From Niabella pedocola (GTDB lineage Bacteria > Bacteroidota > Bacteroidia > Chitinophagales > Chitinophagaceae): DNA of 64,000 bases. Below the pieces are notes generated by a model. The model did not search any database. It was not told where the DNA came from and saw only the letters and a list, made by a program, of their open reading frames with translations. The stretch covers positions 806,001 through 870,000 of the forward strand of contig NZ_JAJNEC010000005.1 of NCBI RefSeq assembly GCF_021044425.1. Reading direction: 5' to 3'. A program made the translations under genes and the position numbers. Shown piece after piece: positions 54,590 through 63,847 of the stretch. Each line of letters begins with the position of its first letter. The first letter of the stretch is position 1.

Positions 54590-55337
54590 TTATTTATGTA
54601 CACGGCTGCTCACCCTTTCGTATTCATCCCTTCCTTGCTCGGGATCTATCAGATTAAGGGATGGTTGTCCTACCCACATGCCCATCGCAATTGAGCATTT
54701 GATATAATAGGATCTGCCAAATTGTATCGTAAGCGGAACGATGGCCTTTGCCTCCGTTTTAGCCCATATTTTTTGTTTTCCCTCCTTGTATACCCGCAAT
54801 TCATAACGGGAGTTATTTACGGCCCGCCATACCACGGAATCATCAAGGTTGATATTATACCCGACAGCCGATCCTGTGAAATTTTTTGGCCGGTAAAAAT
54901 AAATCGTAGCATAGGTAGCCGTATCAGCGCCCGGGGCCGGAGGGGCAATCGTTGCAGCAGACACCGCCTGGCGTAAAGAATCGACGCCCTCAATAAATAA
55001 GATATTCCCTTTGATCCGGTAACAGCTGCTCCAAAGATCCGGTTGCTTCAGCTCCGTGATCTGTATCGCATTCCCACCTGCCTTCCTCGCTTTTTCCTGG
55101 GCTTTTTCAATCACCCGCTGGTACTGACAGTCTGTGGTAAACCCCCTTATCCCCAATCTTGAATGCCCCAATGGTTTTTGCTGTTGAAGGAATGCTTTTA
55201 TTTACCTCGAATACCAGTATTTCGCCTGCGGTGTCCTTCACCTGCCAGACAACTCCGGCATTTAATGTTGTGGATAATACAGGCCCAACTAGCAGCAGCG
55301 TTATCAGCAAGCGCAATTTTGAGAGATCGATTCTCAT
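54590..55337 (-). pseudogene. Frameshifted secreted protein gene
   Basis: Two overlapping minus frames together make one plausible secreted protein of about 250 aa: MRIDLSKLRLLITLLLVG signal peptide up to GDKG, then in another frame FTTDCQYQRVIEKAQEKAR onwards. The switch falls on a run of five G (plus C at 55142-55146); with four G the reading frame continues uninterrupted (GDKG-FTTD). The N-terminal part therefore ends early as VYHRLSVPAGD. Either a real slippage mutation, phase variation, or a sequencing error. Downstream domain is beta-rich and unknown (LDDSVVWRAVNNSRYELRVYKEGK). No motif for programmed shifting is seen beyond the homopolymer. Confidence 0.7.
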
Positions 55338-55486
55338 AGTGTTCCGTTTTTTATATTTTAAATAGGTTGTGCTAATATACACCAATCACTCCACAAGTCT
55401 AAAAAATCAAACCCAAAGAAACGTTCCAGGATGTTTGTATCCTTCGCGCTTCTTTGGGTCTTTGTGTATTTGTGGCGGTACTGCCG

Positions 55487-57850
55487 TTATTTTTTCTGAG
55501 CCTGCTGCATCGGATTGGAGCCGGTACTTTGTCCGCGTGCGGCGCCGGTTTTTTGTGCAAAGGCTTTAAATCTTGTTGGTGCAGGCATTTGGTTCCATAC
55601 GTTGTTGCTTTCATCGATATCGGCCGTTTCGCGGAACGGATCCAGCCGGATACCGGTGACCGCCTTGTTTTTTACAAAAACCTTGCTGGCCGTGTTTTCA
55701 TTATGCCTCCAGATCTGGGCCGGAATCCGGTCGATCTGCCGGGTACCGTCGCTGAAGGTCCACTCAATAATGATCGGCATTACCATTCCGCCTTTATTGG
55801 AAAAATCCAGCTCATAAAAGTACTTGCCGGCAAACTGCTGTTTGGCGTCCGGGGTCAGCGCCTCCACACCCGGGGCCTGTTCAACCGTGAATGTTTTTGT
55901 TGAATCATATGGTTCCTGTCCCCGGGCGTACCGCCAGTAAAAATCACGCGCACCGGTATCCTCATCGGTATAAAAGGCAATCTTCCGGTCTTCCCGGTTG
56001 CGGATCTTCGAAAGATCATCAAACTCCGGTACCATTGGTGCATCTATTTTCCTCGTAACACTTTTTGCGGGTGGTATCATTCCGTTCACCTCTGCCGTTG
56101 CCACTTTTACAGAATCCAGGGAAATATCTACCGGGTTGATCCCGTAGAACCAACCTCTCCAGAACCAATCCAGGTCTTCTCCGCTGGCATCTTCCATCGT
56201 ACGGAAAAGATCCGCCGGTGTGGGGTGCTTAAAGGCCCAGCGGCGGGCGTATTCTTTAAAGGCAAAATCAAAAAGATTCCGTCCCATGATCGTTTCTCTT
56301 AAAATATTTAAGCCGGTAGCCGGCTTTGCATACGCATTGGGTCCAAACTGCACGATATTTTCCGAGTTGGTCATAATCGGTTCCAGCTGGCTTTTAGGCA
56401 GTTTCATATAATCTACAATGGTCCAGGCGGGTCCGCGTTTGGAGGGAAATTTATTATCCCACAATTCCTCCGTAAGGTATTGCACAAAGGTATTCAGCCC
56501 TTCATCCATCCAGGTCCATTGCCGCTCATCGCTGTTTACAATCATCGGGAAGAAATTATGTCCTACTTCATGGATCACCACACCCAGCATCCCGTTCTTG
56601 GTAGCTTCGCTGTAGGTGCCGTCTTTTTCGGTGCGGCCATAATTAAAGCAGATCATCGGGTATTCCATTCCATTAGCGGCTTCCACACTTTGTGCAACCG
56701 GGTAAGGATACGGGATCGTAAATGCAGAGTACGTTTTGATGGTATGCGCCACCGCCCTGGTTGAAAATTTCCGGTACAGTCCATAGGCCTCCTTACCGTA
56801 AAAGCTCATGCACATTATTTTTTTACCATTGACCAGCTGTGGCATCCCGTCCCAGATATATTTCCGGGAAGAGGTCCAGGCAAAGTCGCGCACATTATCG
56901 GCTTTGAAATGCCAGGTTTTTGTTTTCGTGCTCTTGTTTTTTTCTGCTGCCGTTGCCTCCTCCAGGGTAACGATCTCCACCGGCTCCTTGGCGTTGGTTG
57001 CCTTCTGATACCGTGCCAGCTGCGCAGGGGTTAATACCTGGGCATAGTTCTGACATTCACCAGTGCTTCCCACAATATGGTCAGCCGGTACGGTCATCTG
57101 CACATCAAAATTGCCGAAGGTAAGTGCAAATTCACCCCTGCCGGTAAACTGATGGTTCTGCCATCCCTGGAAATCGCTGTACACGCATACCCGGGGATAC
57201 CACTGGGTAATGGTATAAAGGCTGTTACCGTCTTCGGGAAAAAGCTCATATCCGCCCCGTCCGCCCAGTGTAACGCGATCTGGGATCTTATAGGACCAGT
57301 CGATCTTAAACTGGAAGCGCTGACCGGGTTTCAACGGTGTAAGCAAATCTACCCGCATCATGGTTTTATTAATGGTATACGGAAGCGCTTTACCACTTAT
57401 ATCGGTGATGGATCGGATCTTGTGGCCAAAACCATTATCCGGTCCGTTTTGATCTTCCATTTTTGCCAGGGTGCGGTCCGTCATCATGGCCGGCATTACA
57501 TTCTGATCCTGGTAATTGGCATTGTCCTTATTGCTGTGCTCGTTCTCATCCAGCTGCAGCCATATATAGGTAAGCACATCCGGGGAATTATTAAAATAAT
57601 TCAGGGTTTCACTACCGGTGAGTTTCTGCCCGTTCTCATCCAGGGTACACCGGATCACATAGTCGCAGCGCTGCTGCCAGTATTTGGGGCCCGGCGCACC
57701 GCTGGCCGTTCGGTATTCGTTGGGTGTGGGAAGAATCGTTCCCAGCTGCTCAAATTTATTTCCATGATTGCTGGCAGGATTGTTTTGAATATCCTGGGCA
57801 TAACCCGTAACCGTAAGCAAACAGGCTACCACAAGTAAAAATTGTCTCAT
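55487..57850 (-). CDS. M1-family zinc aminopeptidase-like protein
   Basis: About 787 aa from ATG 57850, with a signal peptide (FLLVVACLLTVTGYAQ). The gluzincin motif HEVGHNFFP is followed by the third ligand Glu in WMDEGLNTF, with the normal spacing. The exopeptidase GxMEN is replaced by NGMEYP, as in several Bacteroidota M1 relatives, so aminopeptidase specificity is uncertain. It ends in a small tail region (RFKAFAQKTG). It follows the HupE-like gene at 9 bp on the same strand. Confidence 0.9.
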   Translation of the reverse strand: MRQFLLVVACLLTVTGYAQDIQNNPASNHGNKFEQLGTILPTPNEYRTASGAPGPKYWQQRCDYVIRCTLDENGQKLTGSETLNYFNNSPDVLTYIWLQLDENEHSNKDNANYQDQNVMPAMMTDRTLAKMEDQNGPDNGFGHKIRSITDISGKALPYTINKTMMRVDLLTPLKPGQRFQFKIDWSYKIPDRVTLGGRGGYELFPEDGNSLYTITQWYPRVCVYSDFQGWQNHQFTGRGEFALTFGNFDVQMTVPADHIVGSTGECQNYAQVLTPAQLARYQKATNAKEPVEIVTLEEATAAEKNKSTKTKTWHFKADNVRDFAWTSSRKYIWDGMPQLVNGKKIMCMSFYGKEAYGLYRKFSTRAVAHTIKTYSAFTIPYPYPVAQSVEAANGMEYPMICFNYGRTEKDGTYSEATKNGMLGVVIHEVGHNFFPMIVNSDERQWTWMDEGLNTFVQYLTEELWDNKFPSKRGPAWTIVDYMKLPKSQLEPIMTNSENIVQFGPNAYAKPATGLNILRETIMGRNLFDFAFKEYARRWAFKHPTPADLFRTMEDASGEDLDWFWRGWFYGINPVDISLDSVKVATAEVNGMIPPAKSVTRKIDAPMVPEFDDLSKIRNREDRKIAFYTDEDTGARDFYWRYARGQEPYDSTKTFTVEQAPGVEALTPDAKQQFAGKYFYELDFSNKGGMVMPIIIEWTFSDGTRQIDRIPAQIWRHNENTASKVFVKNKAVTGIRLDPFRETADIDESNNVWNQMPAPTRFKAFAQKTGAARGQSTGSNPMQQAQKK

Positions 57851-57859
57851 CAATGTTCT

Positions 57860-58441
57860 TTATGATAATGAAGGGATCCGCTCCAGCGCCATCTTTAATG
57901 AAAGCACGAACACTGCGGCAGATACCACGAAAATATAGATTCTTTGGGGAATTTTGATACCGCCCACCACCAGCTTTGTGATCAGCAGGATCGCCAGCAC
58001 CACGATCACCTGCCCGGCCTCCAGCCCGAGGTTAAAGCCCAGGAGCCCCGTTCCAACGGATTCGTCACTGGCCAGCATCATCCGGATGGTATTGGCAAAG
58101 CCCAGCCCGTGGATCAGCCCAAAGAACAGTGCCAGGAAATAATTGGTACGGATCTGCCGGAATTGATTCCGGCGCAGCACATTCCAAAGGGCGGTGCAAA
58201 CGATGGTAACCGGGATGAGGAATTCGACCCAGGAGGACGGGACCCGGATGAGATCAAATACGCTGAGCGCCAACGTTAAGGAATGCCCGATAGTAAAAGC
58301 CGTTACCAGGATCAGCACCTGCTTCCATTCTTTAAAGGTATAGATCACCGCCAGTGCGAGGATAAACAACTGGTGATCCAGCGCATCCAGGCTGATGATG
58401 TGCCGCCACCCTTCTACAAAATAAAACCAAAAACTGCTCAT
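57860..58441 (-). CDS. HupE/UreJ-family membrane protein
   Basis: 193 aa, about six transmembrane segments. LDALDHQLFILALAV near the N-terminus and FGLIHGLGFANTI with its HGLGF motif are typical of HupE/UreJ_2. Members have been linked to nickel or metal transport and to NiFe-hydrogenase or urease clusters, but no such cluster is present. Operon with M1 peptidase; divergent from the DUF6702 gene. In Bacteroidota these three often occur together, so they probably share a role. Confidence 0.85.
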   Translation of the reverse strand: MSSFWFYFVEGWRHIISLDALDHQLFILALAVIYTFKEWKQVLILVTAFTIGHSLTLALSVFDLIRVPSSWVEFLIPVTIVCTALWNVLRRNQFRQIRTNYFLALFFGLIHGLGFANTIRMMLASDESVGTGLLGFNLGLEAGQVIVVLAILLITKLVVGGIKIPQRIYIFVVSAAVFVLSLKMALERIPSLS

Positions 58442-58623
58442 ACGGTTTCTTTTTCCGTGGAGAAAGCGCCTGCCAGTGATTCACCGGTCGGTTCCGGTCA
58501 TCTCCTTGGTGCACTCCTGCTTCCCCTGATTGTTGCGTTAATAAAAATACGGGCGCTCCTTGTTTGATGCCAACCATCAAATATAATTTACCGCCTTCAT
58601 ATAATATACCGTTATTTGTATCA

Positions 58624-59148
58624 ATGGCGTGTAACCACTATAAAAGGAGCCTGCCTGTATGGCTGTTGGTATGTTTTTTACTATCCGGGTTTTCCCGGCC
58701 GGCATGGCATCCGTTTCATGTAAGTGCCTCCGAAATGGAGTATAACAGCAAAACGCAAAAGCTGGAGATCAGCACAAAAATTTTTACCGATGATTTTGAG
58801 TCCGTGCTCGCCCGCATTTATAAAACCCCGGTAGATTTCAGCAACAAATCCCGGAAGTCCGCACTGGATGAACTGGTTACAAAATACATCACAACCCACT
58901 TAAGTATCCGCAGTAACGGGCAGCTGCAGCGTTTAAAATTTTTTGGATGGGAAGTGGATCATGAAGCCGTTTATATTTATACCACGGCCGATGCCGCCGC
59001 TCTCAATCCCCGTAATATTACGGTGGAGAACACCATCCTCTATGAGCTGTTCCAGGACCAGATGAATATTGTGCATTTCATAGTAAATGGCACCCGTAAA
59101 AGCAGCAAACTGGCCTACCCGGAACGGAAGTTGCAGTTTAGTTTTTAG
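58624..59148 (+). CDS. DUF6702 family exported protein
   Basis: 174 aa from ATG 58624 (58564 is also possible). Signal peptide (WLLVCFLLSGFSRP). The motif WHPFHVSASEMEYNSKTQKL and the FTDDFES stretch are typical of DUF6702, a Bacteroidota family with no assigned function. Divergent from HupE by about 180 bp; likely part of the same functional set as the M1 peptidase. Confidence 0.85.
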   Translation: MACNHYKRSLPVWLLVCFLLSGFSRPAWHPFHVSASEMEYNSKTQKLEISTKIFTDDFESVLARIYKTPVDFSNKSRKSALDELVTKYITTHLSIRSNGQLQRLKFFGWEVDHEAVYIYTTADAAALNPRNITVENTILYELFQDQMNIVHFIVNGTRKSSKLAYPERKLQFSF

Positions 59149-59153
59149 GGGAT

Positions 59154-59286
59154 GAATTGAGAATCCAGAATCCAGAATCCAGAATTGAGAATTGAGCGTT
59201 TAGCTATCAGCTGAAGGCTGAACGCCGAAAGCTAAACGCTGAAGGCCGATTGCTGCCAGCTGATGGCTATTTGCCAAAAGCGTGGT
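59154..59286. repeat. Heptamer array (19 units)
   Basis: Exact 7-bp phase: GAATTGA and GAATCCA units (59154-59195) pass into GCGTTTA, GCTATCA, GCTGAAG, GCTGAAC, GCCGAAA, GCTAAAC, GCTGAAG, GCCGATT, GCTGCCA, GCTGATG, GCTATTT (to about 59279) and one weaker unit. Complement words TTCAGC and GATTCTC are those of the arrays at 50128 and 28298. Confidence 0.9.
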
Positions 59287-59310
59287 ACATTTGGGTTCTA
59301 AGTACGGTAC

Positions 59311-60906
59311 ATGAATGTAACACGCAATTCCGGTTTGTGGATGGCCCTCCTGGGCGGTATTTTGTTGTGGGCGGGCTGGCCTTCGTCTCCCCTTACCTTA
59401 TTGCTTTTTGTGGCCTGGGTTCCATTGCTGTACCTGGCTGACACAACCGGTTCCTGGAAAAAGTTCTTCGGATGGTCGTATATAACCCTGCTTTTGTGGA
59501 ATGTGCTTACCACCTGGTGGGTGGCAAAGGCCAGTGTTCCCGGCGGCATCGGCGCCTTCCTGGCCAATAGCCTGATCATGTGCCTTCCCTGGCTGGCGTA
59601 CTTTTTTACCCGGGCTCATTTCAACCGGTTTCTTTCAGGGGTGGCCCTCATTGTATACTGGATGACCTTTGAGTGGATCCACCTCAACTGGGATCTGAGC
59701 TGGCCCTGGCTCACACTGGGGAATGCATTTGCCCTGCATCCCAACTGGGTGCAATGGTACGAATATACCGGCGCAGCTGGTGGTAGCCTCTGGATCCTGC
59801 TCAGCAATGTGCTGGTATACCACGTATTGCTCCGTTACCGGGAAGAGGGCCGGAGCACGGGCTATTTTAAGCTGGCCGCGGCCTGGGTACTTACATTGGG
59901 TACTCCAATTATACTTTCCGTATTTGTAAAGCAGCAGTTAACACTCCTCCATAATAAATACAATGTGGTTGTAGTGCAGCCCAACTATGATCCCTGGGAT
60001 ACCAAATTTGCTGCCGGCAAAGAGGAAATGCAGCTGCAGGAATTAATCAGCCTGTCGCAAAAACAGATCGATGCCGAAACCGCGCTGGTCGTATGGCCGG
60101 AAACAGCCATTCCTTATACGGTGCTGGAAGACCAGCTCCGGGAGAATCTTTTTCTTAAACCCCTGTGGGGCTTCCTGCAGCGCAACCCGCATGTAAACCT
60201 GCTGACCGGACTGGAAGGCCGCCGCTTGTTTCCTACGCGGGTGAGCCGGTTTGCTCAAAAGCTGCCGGACGGTGGTTTTGTAGAAGGTTATAACAGTGCC
60301 GCGCTTTTCGACAGCACATCGGTGCAGATCTATCACAAATCCAAACTTGTACCAGGACCGGAGGTATTGCCGGCATTTTTAAGTTTCATGGGGCCGGTAT
60401 TTGAAAAATTCGGAGGCACCATGGGAGGCTATGCCCGCGATACTACGGAACGGGTATTGCATACCACCAATCATACATTTAACATTACCCCTGCCGTTTG
60501 TTATGAAAGTATTTATGGCGGTTATCTTTCCCGGTTTAACCGGAAAGACGCCGATCTTATCTGCATCGTTACCAACGACGGGTGGTGGGGCGATACGCAG
60601 GGGTACCGCCAGCATATGCAATACGCGCGCCTCCGGGCCATCGAAAGCCGGAAATGGGTAGCCCGCAGTGCCAACACAGGCATCAGCTGTTTTATTGATC
60701 CCTATGGTAATATTGCGCAGCAGCTATCCTGGAACAAACAAGGCACCCTCAAACAGACGCTTGCGGCATTTGTTTCGGAAACCTTTTACACCCGTTATGG
60801 CGACTGGCTTTTTTGCGCTGCCGCGGTATCAGCGCTGGCATTTTTACTGATCCTCCTTTATAAGGTAATCCTTTACAAAAAACGTCCACTTAAAAAATCT
60901 TCCTGA
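59311..60906 (+). CDS. lnt: Apolipoprotein N-acyltransferase
   Basis: 531 aa. Six to seven N-terminal membrane segments (to about residue 205) then a nitrilase-type domain. Catalytic residues Glu264 (VVWPETAIP), Lys345 (YHKSKLVPGPE) and Cys397 (AVCYESIYGG) can be assigned; these correspond to E267, K335 and C387 in E. coli Lnt. It N-acylates the lipid-modified Cys of lipoproteins at the inner membrane, matching the several lipoproteins in this window. The stop and the next ATG overlap by one base. Confidence 0.95.
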   Translation: MNVTRNSGLWMALLGGILLWAGWPSSPLTLLLFVAWVPLLYLADTTGSWKKFFGWSYITLLLWNVLTTWWVAKASVPGGIGAFLANSLIMCLPWLAYFFTRAHFNRFLSGVALIVYWMTFEWIHLNWDLSWPWLTLGNAFALHPNWVQWYEYTGAAGGSLWILLSNVLVYHVLLRYREEGRSTGYFKLAAAWVLTLGTPIILSVFVKQQLTLLHNKYNVVVVQPNYDPWDTKFAAGKEEMQLQELISLSQKQIDAETALVVWPETAIPYTVLEDQLRENLFLKPLWGFLQRNPHVNLLTGLEGRRLFPTRVSRFAQKLPDGGFVEGYNSAALFDSTSVQIYHKSKLVPGPEVLPAFLSFMGPVFEKFGGTMGGYARDTTERVLHTTNHTFNITPAVCYESIYGGYLSRFNRKDADLICIVTNDGWWGDTQGYRQHMQYARLRAIESRKWVARSANTGISCFIDPYGNIAQQLSWNKQGTLKQTLAAFVSETFYTRYGDWLFCAAAVSALAFLLILLYKVILYKKRPLKKSS

Positions 60907-61703
60907 TGGGTACAAAAACAATCAATATCAATAACAGCATTGTCCACTATACCGTTGAAGGTGTGGGACGCCCGGTGTTGCTGTTGCATGGCTTTGGCGA
61001 AGACAGCACCGTTTGGGAAAACCAGGTGGAGTACCTGCGGCACAATTACCAGGTGATTGTACCGGATATTCCCGGTAGCGGACAGTCGGAACTGATCAGC
61101 GACGTCAGCATGGAAGGCATTGCGGAGGTGATCAACCGTGTTGTGGAAGCGGAGGAGCTGGAATCCATCGTATTGATCGGCCACAGCATGGGAGGATATG
61201 CTACATTGGCATTTGCAGAACAATACCCGCATTTGCTGGATGGCTTCGGTTTGTTTCATTCTACCGCAGCAGCCGATACGGAGGAGAAAAAGGAAACCCG
61301 GCGCAAGGGCATTGCCTTTATCGAAAAGCACGGGGCCAATGAATTTTTGAAAACCACCATTCCCAATCTGTTTTCGGCGCATACAAAAGAAACGCATCCG
61401 GATCTGATCGAACGCTTTACGGCCAGTCTTCCTGTTTTCTCAAAGCCGGCCCTGAAAAGTTACTATGAAGCCATGATCAAACGCCCGGAACGGATCGACC
61501 TGTTTTCAAAAACCGACCTGCCGGTATTATTTATTATCGGGGAACAGGACACGGTGATTTCCTTTGAAGACATTTTAAAGCAAGCTTCAATGCCCCGGGT
61601 CTCCTATATTCATGTGTTGCATCAGTCTGGCCATATGGGTATGCTGGAGGAATCCGCAAAAGCAAATGCCGCCATTGAAGAATTTTTGATGGAACTGAAA
61701 TAA
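60906..61703 (+). CDS. Alpha/beta-hydrolase
   Basis: 265 aa, no signal peptide. Oxyanion segment LLLHGFGEDSTVWENQ, nucleophile Ser in LIGHSMGGYATLA, Asp in FIIGEQDTVIS and His in LHQSGHMGMLE. The small hydrolase family includes esterases and haloalkane-type enzymes; substrate unknown. Translationally coupled to lnt (ATG overlapping TGA). Confidence 0.9.
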   Translation: MGTKTININNSIVHYTVEGVGRPVLLLHGFGEDSTVWENQVEYLRHNYQVIVPDIPGSGQSELISDVSMEGIAEVINRVVEAEELESIVLIGHSMGGYATLAFAEQYPHLLDGFGLFHSTAAADTEEKKETRRKGIAFIEKHGANEFLKTTIPNLFSAHTKETHPDLIERFTASLPVFSKPALKSYYEAMIKRPERIDLFSKTDLPVLFIIGEQDTVISFEDILKQASMPRVSYIHVLHQSGHMGMLEESAKANAAIEEFLMELK

Positions 61704-61931
61704 GTGAATAGTGAACCAATGTCGTTTTCTCAAAGCCGCAGATGCACAGATCTGGTATCGGCTTTAACTACAACAATGTTACAGAAAAGTGCTGCAGGTG
61801 CAATCAGCGTATCTGCAGCAATCATAAAAATTGCTTAAGAAACGGCATTGAATAGTGAGCAGTGAATGGCATACAGGAGGGTGCGGGAGCTGTTTGATAC
61901 CCCTATCAAAAGCATGGATAAACCAATTAAA

Positions 61932-62690
61932 ATGAATAAAACCGTTTTTATAACAGGCGCAACAGCCGGATTCGGCCAAGCCTGCGCCAGGAAATTTGCA
62001 GCAAACAACTATAATGTGATCATCACCGGAAGAAGACAGGACCGGCTGGAACAACTGGCGGAAGTATTGACCCGCACCTATTCCGTTGCCGTATTACCGC
62101 TGGTGTTTGATGTACGTAACCGGGAACAGGTATCAGCAGCTGTAGACGGCCTGCCCGAAACATGGAAACAGATAGACGTGCTGGTAAATAATGCCGGACT
62201 TGCGGCCGGCAAGGACGATTTCGACCAGGCGAGCCTGGATGACTGGGATACCATGGTGGATACCAATATCAAGGGATTCGCCTATGTGGCCCAGGCCGTT
62301 TCCCGGCTGATGGTTGCCCGTAAAAGAGGACATATCATCAACCTGGGTTCCGTGGCGGCCAAGCAGGTATATGCACAGGGCAATATGTACTGTGCCACCA
62401 AACACGCGGTGGATGCGCTTTCCCAGGGCATGCGGATCGACCTGCTGCCCTATCATATTAAGGTAACTGCTATTCACCCGGGTGCAGCCAACACAGAATT
62501 CTCAACCGTTCGTTTCAAAGGCGACCGTATTGCTGCAGACAAAGTGTATGAAGGACTGATTCCACTGATCGCTGAAGATATTGCTGAAACCATTTTTTAT
62601 TGTGCCACCCTTCCGGAGCATGTTTGCATCAACGACCTGGTGATTACCTGCACCCAGCAGGCGGATTGTTTTTACTATGACCGGGAGTAG
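61932..62690 (+). CDS. Short-chain dehydrogenase/reductase (YdfG-like)
   Basis: 252 aa from ATG 61932 (extended frames to 61866 have no support). Rossmann motif TGATAGFGQACA, NNAG in VLVNNAGLAAGKDD, active-site Ser in NLGSVAAKQ and Tyr-x3-Lys in MYCATKHAVD. Belongs to the classical SDR group close to serine/3-hydroxy acid dehydrogenases of the YdfG type, NADP-dependent. Substrate cannot be fixed. Confidence 0.9.
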   Translation: MNKTVFITGATAGFGQACARKFAANNYNVIITGRRQDRLEQLAEVLTRTYSVAVLPLVFDVRNREQVSAAVDGLPETWKQIDVLVNNAGLAAGKDDFDQASLDDWDTMVDTNIKGFAYVAQAVSRLMVARKRGHIINLGSVAAKQVYAQGNMYCATKHAVDALSQGMRIDLLPYHIKVTAIHPGAANTEFSTVRFKGDRIAADKVYEGLIPLIAEDIAETIFYCATLPEHVCINDLVITCTQQADCFYYDRE

Positions 62691-62774
62691 GACTTGAGAA
62701 TTGAGCAATCAGCCTTTAGCTTTCAGCATCGTTTATACATCCTGAGACCTGAAACTTGAAACCTGAAACTTAAA
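62691..62774. repeat. Heptamer array (12 units) ahead of gpsA
   Basis: GACTTGA, GAATTGA, GCAATCA, GCCTTTA, GCTTTCA, GCATCGT, TTATACA, TCCTGAG, ACCTGAA, ACTTGAA, ACCTGAA, ACTTAAA in unbroken 7-bp phase. It ends 5 bp before the gpsA promoter -7 element, and its ACTTGAA unit supplies the -33 TTG. Confidence 0.88.
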
Positions 62775-62786
62775 ATAGTACCTTTG
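62756..62786 (+). promoter_or_regulatory. gpsA promoter: TTG and TACCTTTG
   Basis: TACCTTTG (62779-62786) is an exact TAnnTTTG -7 element; TTG (62756-62758) stands 20 bases upstream, the expected spacing for the Bacteroidota -33 box. A start of transcription near 62793 leaves a leader of only about 15 nt before the TTG start codon. Confidence 0.65.
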
Positions 62787-62806
62787 CTGAATAAATATTC
62801 ATACTA

Positions 62807-63847
62807 TTGGCAATCAAATTTGGTGTAGCAGGAAGCGGCAGCTGGGCCACAGCACTGGTAAAGATATTAACCGATAACGGGCACAAGGTTAACTGGTGTT
62901 TGCGCAGTGAAACCGCTATTGGCTTTATCAAACAGCGGCATCACAATCCCAAACATCTTACGGCAGCGGTACTCAATACCAAGCTGCTGCATTTATCAAC
63001 CGACCTGAAGGCCGTTATAGAACGCTCAGAGGTATTGATCCTCGCCATGCCTTCTGCTTATGTGGCCGAAAGTCTGCAAGAGTTATCCCCCGCTGCTTTT
63101 AAAAACAAAAAGATCCTTTCTGCTATTAAAGGCATTCTTCCCGGTGACAATATTTTACTCAACGAATACCTGGAACGCCATTTTGATATCTCTTTAAAAA
63201 ATTATTTCGCGGTGCTGGGCCCCTGTCATGCAGAAGAAGTAGCTGCAGAAAAGCTCTCCTATCTTACCTTTTCGGGTGTTGACGAACCCATGGCGGCTAA
63301 AATTGCGGAACATTTTCAGTCGCCCTTTATCAATACCGTTGTCAATACCGATATACTGGGGGTACAATACGCCGCAGTATTAAAGAATATTTACGCCTTG
63401 GGCGCCGGTATCGCACACGGACTGGATTACGGCGACAATTTCCAGAGTGTATATATCGCCAACAGTGCCGATGAAATGGCCGGTTTCCTGAGGAAGTTTG
63501 GCGCGGAACACATCGTGGTAGGTGAGCATACCGACCTGGATGAACCCGGGAAAAAATACGCTAACTACTCTGCATCTGTGTACCTGGGGGATCTGCTGGT
63601 AACCTGTTATTCGTTGCATAGCCGCAACCGTACGTTTGGCAATATGATCGGCAAAGGCTATAGTGTACAGGCGGCGCAACTGGAACTGCGTATGGTAGCA
63701 GAAGGCTATAACGCTGCTAAATGCATTTACAACACCAATAAATCGCTGAAGGCGGAAATGCCGATCGCTGAAACGATCTACCACATTCTCTGGGAGGGCT
63801 TACCCCCTGCAAAAGGGTTCGAAAAAATTGAAGGCTTCCTTATCTGA
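62807..63847 (+). CDS. gpsA: NAD(P)-dependent glycerol-3-phosphate dehydrogenase
   Basis: 346 aa, starting with TTG at 62807; no ATG is available upstream in frame before a stop, and the Rossmann motif FGVAGSGSWATAL follows at once. NAD site completed by ILAMPSAYV. Active-site Lys in QYAAVLKNIYALGAG and the C-terminal conserved segment EGYNAAKCIY. It makes sn-glycerol-3-phosphate for phospholipid synthesis, complementing pssA and lnt elsewhere in the window. Confidence 0.94.
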   Translation: MAIKFGVAGSGSWATALVKILTDNGHKVNWCLRSETAIGFIKQRHHNPKHLTAAVLNTKLLHLSTDLKAVIERSEVLILAMPSAYVAESLQELSPAAFKNKKILSAIKGILPGDNILLNEYLERHFDISLKNYFAVLGPCHAEEVAAEKLSYLTFSGVDEPMAAKIAEHFQSPFINTVVNTDILGVQYAAVLKNIYALGAGIAHGLDYGDNFQSVYIANSADEMAGFLRKFGAEHIVVGEHTDLDEPGKKYANYSASVYLGDLLVTCYSLHSRNRTFGNMIGKGYSVQAAQLELRMVAEGYNAAKCIYNTNKSLKAEMPIAETIYHILWEGLPPAKGFEKIEGFLI

